Source: an uncultured Bacteroidota bacterium
Lineage (GTDB): Bacteria; Bacteroidota; Bacteroidia; Chitinophagales; Chitinophagaceae
Assembly (NCBI GenBank): GCA_946887345.1
Contig: CAMPKR010000167.1
Coordinates: 1-5,870 of the forward strand
Length of the DNA stretch: 5,870 bases
Direction: 5' to 3'
Position 1 is the stretch's first letter; every line of letters starts with the position of its first letter. The notes beneath the pieces were generated by a model. That model was not told where the DNA came from. It did no database searches and saw nothing but the letters and a program-made list of their open reading frames with translations. Shown here one piece after another: positions 1-5,740 of the stretch. The position numbers and the translations under genes were made by a program.

Positions 1-14
1 GGTAATCCCTAATA

Positions 15-1211
15 CTAGTTGAAGATGCGGAAGATACCATATATGATCGCGGCTAGTAATCCGCTCACAGGTATCGTCAGTATCCACGCCCAAAGCAGGT
101 TTACCGTTACGCCCCAGCGTACTGCCGACAAGCGTTTTGTCGCGCCTACACCAATTATTGAACCGGTGATGGTGTGCGTTGTACTTACAGGTATCTTCAG
201 CGATTCTGTCAGGAATAGCGTAATGGCACCGGCAGTCTCAGCAGCTACACCTTCAAACGGCGTAACCTTTGTAATGCGGGTACCCATTGTCTTAATGATC
301 TTCCAGCCACCACTCATTGTGCCTAGAGCTATCGCAGAATAGCAGGCCAGCGGCACCCATACTGGCATTTGTTCAAACTCCTGGATCGTTCCGCCTGCTA
401 TCAGTGCCGCTGTAATAATACCCATTACTTTCTGCGCGTCATTACCACCGTGACCTATACTAAAAGCCGCTGAAGATACCAGTTGCAGTCTTTTGAACCA
501 TACTGTGGCCCTTGCATTGGTCAGCGTACTGAGAAACAAAGTGAACACACTCATAATAACTACCACCAGGGTAAGCAATATCCATTTAAAGTTCTTACTC
601 TCCAACATCACATCCAGCGCGTAGTTATCGTGTTTGTTCTTCAGCTTTGCGGGATCAAATATCATGTTGGTATAGAGGGCATAAAATGCAACTAGTATTA
701 TAGCTATCGAGAGCAACCTGGGCCAGAGGCTTTTACGGAACGAATTAATGAACCAAAGCGATATAAGAAACGCTATCAGCATACCCACCAACGGTGCCAG
801 GAAAATAAAACTTACGGTCTTTATTACAGGCTCCGGGTTGATCGCGGAAAAACCTGCATGCGCTATAGCTGCACCCGCAAAACCACCGATAAGCGTGTGG
901 GATGAACTGGAGGGGATACCGAACCACCACGTAAGCAGGTTCCAGCCAATGGCTGCTATGAGACCTGAAGTGATCACCGGTAGTGTAATGAAGTCTTCTT
1001 TTACTGTTTTGGCTATGGTATTGGCAACTCCGTGATCTTTAAAAATGAAAAAGGCAGCGAAATTGAAAAGCGCTGCCCACACTACCGCCTGGAAAGGCGT
1101 CAATACCTTAGTAGAAACTATTGTGGCTATGGAGTTGGCCGCATCGTGGAATCCATTGATGTAGTCAAATATCAGCGCCAGGGCAATGATGATAATTAAT
1201 AATGCTGTCAT
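15..1211 (-). CDS. pit: PiT-family inorganic phosphate transporter
   Basis: Inner-membrane low-affinity phosphate permease. Family members carry phosphate, usually as a metal-phosphate complex in bacteria, driven by H+ or Na+. The 398 residues contain both inverted PiT signature repeats. The N-terminal one is FDYINGFHDAANSIAT (15-30), followed by GIPSSSSHTLIGG (98-110). The C-terminal one is GHGGNDAQKVMG (253-264), followed by KIPVSTTHTITGS (339-351). These match the E. coli PitA style (GFHDTAN / GANDGQK). About ten hydrophobic segments are visible, split by a polar loop around 185-208. The length is within the family range but about 100 residues shorter than E. coli PitA. The ATG at 1211 lies 6 nt after an AAGG (1218-1221) and 18 bp after the stop of the DUF47 gene, so the two are almost certainly cotranscribed. 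The stop is TAG at 15-17, so the gene is complete. The family call is secure; the coupling ion and metal preference cannot be read from the sequence. Confidence 0.97.
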   Translation of the reverse strand: MTALLIIIIALALIFDYINGFHDAANSIATIVSTKVLTPFQAVVWAALFNFAAFFIFKDHGVANTIAKTVKEDFITLPVITSGLIAAIGWNLLTWWFGIPSSSSHTLIGGFAGAAIAHAGFSAINPEPVIKTVSFIFLAPLVGMLIAFLISLWFINSFRKSLWPRLLSIAIILVAFYALYTNMIFDPAKLKNKHDNYALDVMLESKNFKWILLTLVVVIMSVFTLFLSTLTNARATVWFKRLQLVSSAAFSIGHGGNDAQKVMGIITAALIAGGTIQEFEQMPVWVPLACYSAIALGTMSGGWKIIKTMGTRITKVTPFEGVAAETAGAITLFLTESLKIPVSTTHTITGSIIGVGATKRLSAVRWGVTVNLLWAWILTIPVSGLLAAIIYGIFRIFN

Positions 1212-1229
1212 AGAATGCCTTAGATATTA

Positions 1230-1880
1230 TTAGGCGTATTTAACAATGATCGACTCAATTACATTCGCCGCATCCTCACATTTATCCGTTACTATTTCCA
1301 GTTCCTGGTAAAGGTCCTTCTTCTTTATCAGGTCAATGGGGTTAATATTAGGTGTCGAGAACAGCTTGGTCATCGCATCATCAAAAAGGTCATCTGCTTC
1401 ATTCTCCAGGCTATTAATCAGTACGCAGGCCTCTATAATGGCACGGAGATTTTTCATGTTCCTCAGCTCACGAACACCTGTGTGTAGCGCATTAATACTG
1501 CGCAGCATGATGTCTGCAAAGCCACGCACGGTATCGTCCACGTCATGTATGTAATAGTTGGTCAGGCGCTTGGCCGAGCCCCAGGTATAGTCAGCAATAT
1601 CATCCAGCGAGGTAGCCAGTGAGTGTATATCCTCACGGTCAAAGGGTGTAATGAAATTACTGCCCAGCTCTATAAAGATCTTATGGGTGGTCTCGTCATT
1701 CCTGTGCTCCAGGTCCTCAAGGGACTTCAGCATCTGGGTCCTCTTTTCAGGATCAGGTTCGTTCATTGCCTTGGAAAAGATGCCGCCCATTTCCACCAGT
1801 GTATTGGTCACTTCTTCAAACAGGCTGTAAAAAACCTTGTCCTTAGGCATAAAAAGTTTTACAATAGAGCTAAATCCCAT
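1230..1880 (-). CDS. DUF47 / PhoU-like PiT accessory protein
   Basis: Cytoplasmic all-helical protein of the DUF47 (TIGR00153, PhoU_div) family, 216 residues, the usual length. It shows the family's acidic metal-binding style motifs: LEDLEHRND (54-62), TPFDREDIH (78-86), LDDIADYTWGSAKR (92-105) and NSLENEADDLFDD (156-168), ending in CEDAANVIESIIVKYA. PhoU-type helical bundles bind metal clusters through such E/D-rich motifs. Genes of this family usually sit directly upstream of a PiT transporter, as here (18 bp), for example orfA-pit in Sinorhizobium meliloti. The likely role is to regulate or assist PiT activity; this is inferred from context and no mechanism is visible. The ATG at 1880 has no Shine-Dalgarno sequence and an AT-rich leader, normal for Bacteroidota. 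A five-codon mini-ORF ends one base upstream of the start. There is no membrane segment or signal peptide. Confidence 0.95.
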   Translation of the reverse strand: MGFSSIVKLFMPKDKVFYSLFEEVTNTLVEMGGIFSKAMNEPDPEKRTQMLKSLEDLEHRNDETTHKIFIELGSNFITPFDREDIHSLATSLDDIADYTWGSAKRLTNYYIHDVDDTVRGFADIMLRSINALHTGVRELRNMKNLRAIIEACVLINSLENEADDLFDDAMTKLFSTPNINPIDLIKKKDLYQELEIVTDKCEDAANVIESIIVKYA

Positions 1881-1915
1881 GTTATTCTATTATTTGCATG
1901 AACTTGATGCGGGGG

Positions 1916-1923
1916 CAAAACTA
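1916..1923 (-). promoter_or_regulatory. Bacteroidota -7 box for DUF47-pit operon
   Basis: On the minus strand this reads TAGTTTTG, an exact match to the Bacteroidota consensus TAnnTTTG. It would place the transcript start about 30 nt before the DUF47 ATG. I see no good TTG -33 element 17-23 nt further upstream, so the promoter may be weak or need an activator. Confidence 0.55.
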
Positions 1924-1959
1924 TCTTAGTTAATCAGCCTTTCTGAAAATGACGAAAGA

Positions 1960-1976
1960 CTTAATGATTTCTTAAC
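1960..1976 (-). promoter_or_regulatory. Candidate operator: two TTAAG units 11 bp apart
   Basis: On the minus strand this reads GTTAAGAAATCATTAAG: two TTAAG units with an 11-bp start-to-start distance, beginning 53 nt upstream of the -7 box of the DUF47-pit operon. Direct repeats at one helical turn are typical of OmpR/PhoB-family response regulators, and PhoP boxes in Bacillus are TTAACA-like repeats with the same period. The sequence is AT-rich, so chance occurrence is quite possible. Confidence 0.25.
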
Positions 1977-2031
1977 CCCGATTTGCCCGCAATGTATTCA
2001 AATATTGACAATGATAAAAGATGTATTTATT

Positions 2032-2049
2032 TTTTAAGCCTGCTTAAAA
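2032..2049 (-). terminator. Possible weak hairpin at the porin stop codon
   Basis: TTTTAAGCCTGCTTAAAA forms a 7-bp stem (TTTTAAG/CTTAAAA) with a 4-nt loop and contains the porin TAA stop. The stem has one G-C pair and is followed on the minus strand by an A-rich rather than U-rich tract, so it is not a standard intrinsic terminator. It may slow 3'-end decay or be incidental. No better terminator is visible between the porin and the DUF47 promoter, so some readthrough into the phosphate operon is possible. Confidence 0.25.
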
Positions 2050-3273
2050 GTTCAATTGTGCCTGTAGTCTGAGCAACTGACCTTGCTGCACATTGTTTTG
2101 CTTCACAAAGTCCTCAAACCTTCTCTTGGAGATGGTATACATAGCCACAAATTCAAAATTCTTTATCGGCTGCCACTCCACACCTATCTCATATTCGTTC
2201 ACGGTATAGCTACGGGCGTCAAGCTCAAATTTCTTACCGCCGTTATAATACTGGGCACGGGCAAAAGGGAAAAATACCTGTTTCTTCCATTTTAGCATGG
2301 CGTTCACCATCACATAACCGCCGGTCAGGTTGCGGTTCTCTATAGAATCGGTCGCGGTATTGAATTCCGGTCCACGGCCAATATTATACTCCGCAGTTAT
2401 ACCTATCGGCTGCGGATACATTACTACAGTACCGCCGACACGTTCATCCATATAGGTAAAGTCAGAGCGGACCTTGGTTCCTTTTGATATCAGGTCAGAG
2501 GCCAGGGTGTATTTGCCGGTATAGGCCTGTATACCGGGCTCTATTATCTGTTTTTTACCAATTTTAATGGGGTAAGAAACGCGGGCCACTGCGTGTGGCA
2601 GGTTATTAAGTTCAGGCTTGTTGGCGGTCTGGCCATTAAAAACACCCAGCGCCACCACACCATAGTCCCCGGATCCCTTCAGACCATCAGCTACCAACGA
2701 TGAGAATCTTTTGCGTATCTTATCGGGAGCCCAGTAGAAGAATACGCCTAGGTCACGCTCATTGGCTACAGCGCTATTCAGGGCGTCATTGCGGTCCAGG
2801 GGCAGGCGGTTCTGGCTCGACTGCATGTTCTCAAAGCCATAAGGCACCTTGCTCTGTCCTATACGGGCACGGAACTGGTTCTTCCTGTCAAAACCCACGT
2901 CAAAATAAGCATCTCTGATCTGGCCGAAATGCAAACCTGTAGGAGACGCTGAGCTGGCAAAATCAGGCTGAATGTAGAAATAGACACGCTCATGTACCTG
3001 TCCGAAAAAGATTACGCGTACACGACGCAGGAAAAAGCCGCCATCTTCACCCCACGAGCGGTCGCATTGTTCACATTTCAGCTTCTCGTTAGTTTCAAAA
3101 AGACGGTTGTAGCGTGCCTGAACGTACCCCCTAACGGAAATGTTGTCGTACCACTTCCCTCTTTTATCGGGTCTGTTGCTAAGAATGGTTTCTACTGTTG
3201 AGCTGTCTGTCTGACCTGCAGCTGTTGTTACAACAGCGACTGAAAGCAGGATAAAAAATAATAATTTATTCAC
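2044..3273 (-). CDS. OprO/OprP-family (phosphate-selective) outer-membrane porin
   Basis: Outer-membrane beta-barrel of the porin O/P family (Pfam Porin_O_P), 409 residues. Residues 1-20 form a signal peptide with a hydrophobic core and a likely SPase I cut after TTAAG, leaving Q21 first. The mature chain has the alternating polar/aromatic pattern of barrel strands. Family-like blocks are FFLRRVRVIFFGQV (80-93), VYFYIQPDF (97-105), RIGQSKVPYGFE (137-148) and RNDALNSAVANERDLG (161-176). The chain ends in phenylalanine (LNF), as expected for barrel assembly by BamA. A C67-x-x-C70 pair lies in the first extracellular or turn region, unusual for a porin. The start is GTG, forced by an in-frame TAA only 9 nt upstream and no other early start codon. 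It is transcribed towards DUF47-pit, 163 bp away, from its own promoter. This suggests phosphate or other anion uptake, but many Bacteroidota members of the family have no proven phosphate selectivity. Confidence 0.92.
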   Translation of the reverse strand: MNKLLFFILLSVAVVTTAAGQTDSSTVETILSNRPDKRGKWYDNISVRGYVQARYNRLFETNEKLKCEQCDRSWGEDGGFFLRRVRVIFFGQVHERVYFYIQPDFASSASPTGLHFGQIRDAYFDVGFDRKNQFRARIGQSKVPYGFENMQSSQNRLPLDRNDALNSAVANERDLGVFFYWAPDKIRKRFSSLVADGLKGSGDYGVVALGVFNGQTANKPELNNLPHAVARVSYPIKIGKKQIIEPGIQAYTGKYTLASDLISKGTKVRSDFTYMDERVGGTVVMYPQPIGITAEYNIGRGPEFNTATDSIENRNLTGGYVMVNAMLKWKKQVFFPFARAQYYNGGKKFELDARSYTVNEYEIGVEWQPIKNFEFVAMYTISKRRFEDFVKQNNVQQGQLLRLQAQLNF

Positions 3274-3281
3274 GATTCCTT
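3271..3281 (-). promoter_or_regulatory. GTG start and AAGGA ribosome binding site of the porin
   Basis: The minus strand reads TAAGGAATCGTG. An AAGGA lies 3 nt before the GTG, closer than usual, and its TAA closes the reading frame upstream, so no longer protein is possible. The next in-frame methionine is residue 150, far beyond the signal peptide, so GTG must be the start. Confidence 0.7.
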
Positions 3282-3291
3282 AATGATGGCG

Positions 3292-3319
3292 CAAAGGTAG
3301 TTTCGTATTACAGAGACAA
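3292..3319 (-). promoter_or_regulatory. Bacteroidota-type promoter of the porin gene
   Basis: On the minus strand there is a TTG (3319-3317), a 17-nt spacer and TACCTTTG (3299-3292), which fits the Bacteroidota consensus TTG / TAnnTTTG at the short end of the usual spacing. The transcript would start near 3287, giving a 5' leader of only about 14 nt before the GTG. Confidence 0.7.
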
Positions 3320-3331
3320 TGTAAATCCAAT

Positions 3332-3348
3332 GTTATGTAATTATTAAC
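3332..3348 (-). promoter_or_regulatory. Element resembling the DUF47 upstream repeat
   Basis: On the minus strand this reads GTTAATAATTACATAAC. It matches the element upstream of DUF47 (1976-1960) at 11 of 17 positions, including the GTTAA half and a second TAA 11 bp on. It begins 49 nt upstream of the porin -7 box, against 53 nt for DUF47. This could be a shared operator or AT-rich coincidence. Confidence 0.2.
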
Positions 3349-3352
3349 TTTG

Positions 3353-3525
3353 AAAAGGAGACAGTCAAACCCGCTACAGAAAAGAGTTTTGAAGAATGGA
3401 AAGGACAAAAAACTTAACATTGGGACTTAAAACAAGGGACCGCCGCGAAGATCGGGCAAGCCTGTAAAATGAAAAAGAAAGGCGTGTAAACTCTAGGTAA
3501 AACACAGGGAATTGGCAGTAATTTG
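3353..3525. other. Intergenic stretch without a convincing gene
   Basis: This is the middle of the 281-bp gap between the permease stop and the porin promoter. The plus strand is purine-rich. It holds a 23-codon ATG reading frame (3396-3467) and, in another frame, two short open runs separated by TAA at 3415. None has a good start signal, usual length or recognisable motif. I see no hairpin plus U-tract terminator for the permease. Confidence 0.6.
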
Positions 3526-3556
3526 CACATTTCTCACATTCTCACATTTCCACATT
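3526..3556. repeat. Short tandem repeat, four CACATT units
   Basis: Four exact CACATT copies start at 3526, 3535, 3543 and 3551, separated by TCT, CT and TC (period 8-9 bp). On the minus strand they read as AATGTG repeats beginning in the permease stop codon: the last TT belongs to the TAA. The repeat therefore sits at the very 3' end of the DoxX-permease transcript. Function unknown; it could be a slippage-derived microsatellite, a protein-binding array or part of a dispersed repeat family. Confidence 0.8.
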
Positions 3557-4610
3557 AACTAAGTTTCACTCGTGGATCGAGGAAACCATAGAGCATATCT
3601 GTAACCAGGTTCACAATAATGAAAATAAAGGCAGTAAGAAGCACCGATCCCATCACCAGCGGGAAGTCAAATTTATCCAGCGCATCCACCGTTATCTTAC
3701 CCACTCCCTTATAGCCAAAGATGTACTCTACAAAGAACGAACCCGCGAGCAATTCTGCCAGCCAACCCGATATTGCAGTTACAACGGGGTTCAATGCATT
3801 GGGCAAAGCATGGCGGAAAACCACTTTGGTAGTCGTCAGCCCCTTGGCATAGGCTGTGCGTATATAATCCTGTGACAGCACATCCAGCACCGAGCTGCGC
3901 GTAAGCTGGGTAATAATAGCCAGGGGGCGTATACCCAATGCCAGCGCCGGCAATATCAAATTTCTTATGGCCAGGTGCCTGCCCGTAAAAGGATCATACT
4001 CCCATAGGCTCCCTGTCATGTTCAGCCCTGTCACATTGTGCAGCAGGTAACCGAATACGTAGGCTATCACCAGTCCCGCAAAGAACGAGGGCATCGATAT
4101 CCCTGCCACACTGGCCGCAATAGCGGAAGTATCCATCCAGGTATCTTTTTTCAGCGCCGCCAGTATACCCAGCAGTATACCGAAGAAGGTCGCTATCAGC
4201 ATGGCCGATAGTGCAAGTATGATAGTTCCCGGCAGGGCTTCTGCCAGCACATCACCAACATTTCTTTTGGTGTAGTAAGAGCGGCCCAGGTAAGGGAATT
4301 TCAATCCGAGCGCATTGTCTTCTGCACGCAGCAAAGTGAGATAACCATATTTTTCCTTGCTCGCGCTGTCGCAGCTATGCCAGCCTATCGGCGAAAGATC
4401 GTTCAGGAAGAGGCCATAGCGCACCAGCAATGGCTTATCAAGATTCATTTCCTTGCGGGCATTTTCTATCGTGGCCTTATCGCTGCGCTGACCCATTGTA
4501 AGGCGCGCGGGATCTCCGGGCAATACATTGAAAAGAAAAAACACTACGGTTACCACACCCGCCAGTACCAGCAGGCTGTAACGCAGGCGCCGTGCAAAGA
4601 AGCGTAGCAA
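3555..4610 (-). CDS. DppB/OppB-type ABC transporter permease
   Basis: Inner-membrane permease subunit of a peptide/nickel-type (BPD, DppB/OppB) ABC importer, 351 residues. It has the family N-terminus, a first membrane helix (about 11-30) ending in NVLPGDPA (28-35), then a periplasmic region and the transmembrane domain from about 118. The coupling EAA-type loop is DYIRTAYAKGLTTTKVVFRHALPNA (248-272; its core AYAKGL is at 253-258). The classic C-terminal blocks are VEYIFGYKGVGK (294-305) and the terminal DPRVKLS (345-351). The periplasmic part (about 66-117) includes a Cys/Ser/Lys-rich segment that I do not recognise. The start is TTG, two bases after the stop of the upstream gene. Its partners (DppC-like permease, ATPases, binding protein) are not in this window, so the substrate is unknown; being next to a redox-like membrane protein gives no clear clue. 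Confidence 0.93.
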   Translation of the reverse strand: MLRFFARRLRYSLLVLAGVVTVVFFLFNVLPGDPARLTMGQRSDKATIENARKEMNLDKPLLVRYGLFLNDLSPIGWHSCDSASKEKYGYLTLLRAEDNALGLKFPYLGRSYYTKRNVGDVLAEALPGTIILALSAMLIATFFGILLGILAALKKDTWMDTSAIAASVAGISMPSFFAGLVIAYVFGYLLHNVTGLNMTGSLWEYDPFTGRHLAIRNLILPALALGIRPLAIITQLTRSSVLDVLSQDYIRTAYAKGLTTTKVVFRHALPNALNPVVTAISGWLAELLAGSFFVEYIFGYKGVGKITVDALDKFDFPLVMGSVLLTAFIFIIVNLVTDMLYGFLDPRVKLS

Positions 4611-4615
4611 CCTTA
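4608..4615 (-). promoter_or_regulatory. TAA-GG-TTG stop/start junction, likely translational coupling
   Basis: The minus strand reads TAAGGTTG: the upstream gene's stop, two G residues, then the permease TTG. The only Shine-Dalgarno-like AAGG touches the start codon, too close for normal initiation. The permease frame is closed by a TAA at 4652-4650, and no ATG, GTG or TTG lies between that stop and 4610. The next GTG is codon 19, inside membrane helix 1. Reinitiation by ribosomes ending the first gene is the likely mechanism. Confidence 0.6.
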
Positions 4616-5740
4616 GTGTGCCGGTTGATTGTTCACCATTTGCGCATCTTTAGGGTAGTCCATGTAGCTCCACTTCTCTACTATGGTGCCCTGGTCCAGC
4701 AGCATCAGGCCGGGGTTAGAGCGCATAGCTGTCTTGCTCACTGTTCCGTCCAGCACATAGAACGGCACATGCTCCAGTCCGTGCTTCTTTCGGAAGGCTT
4801 CGGCTTCTTCTTTTACCGACGAGCAAAGCACATAGAATGGTATGTTCTGCTTTTGCGCATTGGCAATAAGCGATTTCAGGTCATCCATATTTGCCGTATT
4901 AGCAGTAGCCGCATCTTTTATAAACCACAGGTAAGTAGGTCCCGGTGTATTGAGTATCTCCACCGTGCGGTCATTACCGTTTTCATCACTGATGATGAAA
5001 TCTTTTATTTCCGGATCGCAATTACCTTTGCGCACCATCTTATCTATCCGGTCTACAAACACCCAGGTAGTATCCTGCCATGGCAGGTTGTCCTGCGTAA
5101 ATTCCTTCTTCACTCCATCTTTCTGGTAAATAAAGATATTGGCAAAACTATCAGGTACGCAGCCCGGAGGTGGCAGCATCTTACGATACACGTTAGCATG
5201 CTTCTTGTAAGGCAGGCAATCGTGGAACGGAAGGTGCTTCAGCGACCACCACTGTATGCCAAAGGCAAAGATGGTAACGATCAGCATTACTATATGCCCC
5301 GCACGGCCTTTGATAACAGGCTCCACTCTCTTGCGGTAGATAAAGAGGATGATGGACATGATCGTCAGCACCACATCTTTCCAGAAAGTTTCTTCATTAG
5401 ATATTTTAATGCAATCGCCAAAGCAGCCGCACTCCTTTATCTTTCCCGAGAACAGCGCATATGCTGTAAGGAAAGTAAACCAGAGATTAAGCAGCAGCAG
5501 CAGGAACGAGAATATCCTGAAAGCATAGCCCAGCAGCAGCGCCACACCCGATATGATCTCGAACGCGATCATCAGGATAGAGAAAGCAAATGCGTATTGG
5601 TTGAAGAAGGTCATATGGAGTACTTCAAAGAATTCCTCCATCTTATAAGTGAGCCCCAGGGGATCATTGGCCTTCACAAGTCCGGAAAAGATGAACAGTA
5701 CACCTACTATTATCCTTAGCAACCAAAGCAAGTATTTCAT
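4613..5740 (-). CDS. BT_3928-like DoxX/MauE-family membrane protein with thioredoxin-like domain
   Basis: Membrane protein of 375 residues. The N-terminal half is a four-helix DoxX/MauE-like domain (helices near 4-22, 50-71, 76-97, 121-136) with the family opening LFIFSGLVKANDPLG (15-29). It carries a CGCFGDC motif (C104, C106, C110) between helices 3 and 4, like the CGCFG of MauE-type proteins. A fifth helix (about 148-165) leads to LPFHDCLPYKKHANV, a block that resembles the conserved LPxxDxRPYKxGxNI of BT_3928-like proteins. The C-terminal half (about 195-375) ends in a thioredoxin-like fold: TYLWFIKDA (269-277), FYVLCSS (302-308) and SNPGLMLLDQGTIVEKW (341-357) with the cis-Pro-like P343, but with no CxxC at the usual place. 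A thiol-redox or quinone-linked role in the envelope is inferred; the exact function is unknown. The ATG at 5740 fits the family start. It heads a two-gene operon with the permease. Confidence 0.88.
   Translation of the reverse strand: MKYLLWLLRIIVGVLFIFSGLVKANDPLGLTYKMEEFFEVLHMTFFNQYAFAFSILMIAFEIISGVALLLGYAFRIFSFLLLLLNLWFTFLTAYALFSGKIKECGCFGDCIKISNEETFWKDVVLTIMSIILFIYRKRVEPVIKGRAGHIVMLIVTIFAFGIQWWSLKHLPFHDCLPYKKHANVYRKMLPPPGCVPDSFANIFIYQKDGVKKEFTQDNLPWQDTTWVFVDRIDKMVRKGNCDPEIKDFIISDENGNDRTVEILNTPGPTYLWFIKDAATANTANMDDLKSLIANAQKQNIPFYVLCSSVKEEAEAFRKKHGLEHVPFYVLDGTVSKTAMRSNPGLMLLDQGTIVEKWSYMDYPKDAQMVNNQPAH

Noticed and set aside
19..342. Plus-strand open frame of 107 codons inside the pit gene
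   Set aside because: It is antisense to the conserved C-terminal half of PiT, has no recognisable domain and no ribosome binding site.
745..1035. Overlapping short frames on both strands inside pit
   Set aside because: All fall within the strongly conserved N-terminal PiT repeat and are out-of-frame shadows.
1881..2043. A riboswitch or structured leader before DUF47
   Set aside because: No conserved aptamer-like pattern or stable GC-containing stems apart from the AT-rich hairpin at the porin stop; the -7 box leaves only about 30 nt of leader.
3396..3467. 23-codon ATG frame in the permease-porin gap
   Set aside because: Too short, no ribosome binding site, basic low-complexity composition and no motif; indistinguishable from chance.
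4592..5719. Plus-strand open frame of 375 codons antisense to the DoxX-like gene
   Set aside because: It lies almost exactly opposite a clear family member, is rich in His, Arg and Gln as expected for the reverse of a codon-biased gene, and has no family motifs or start signals.
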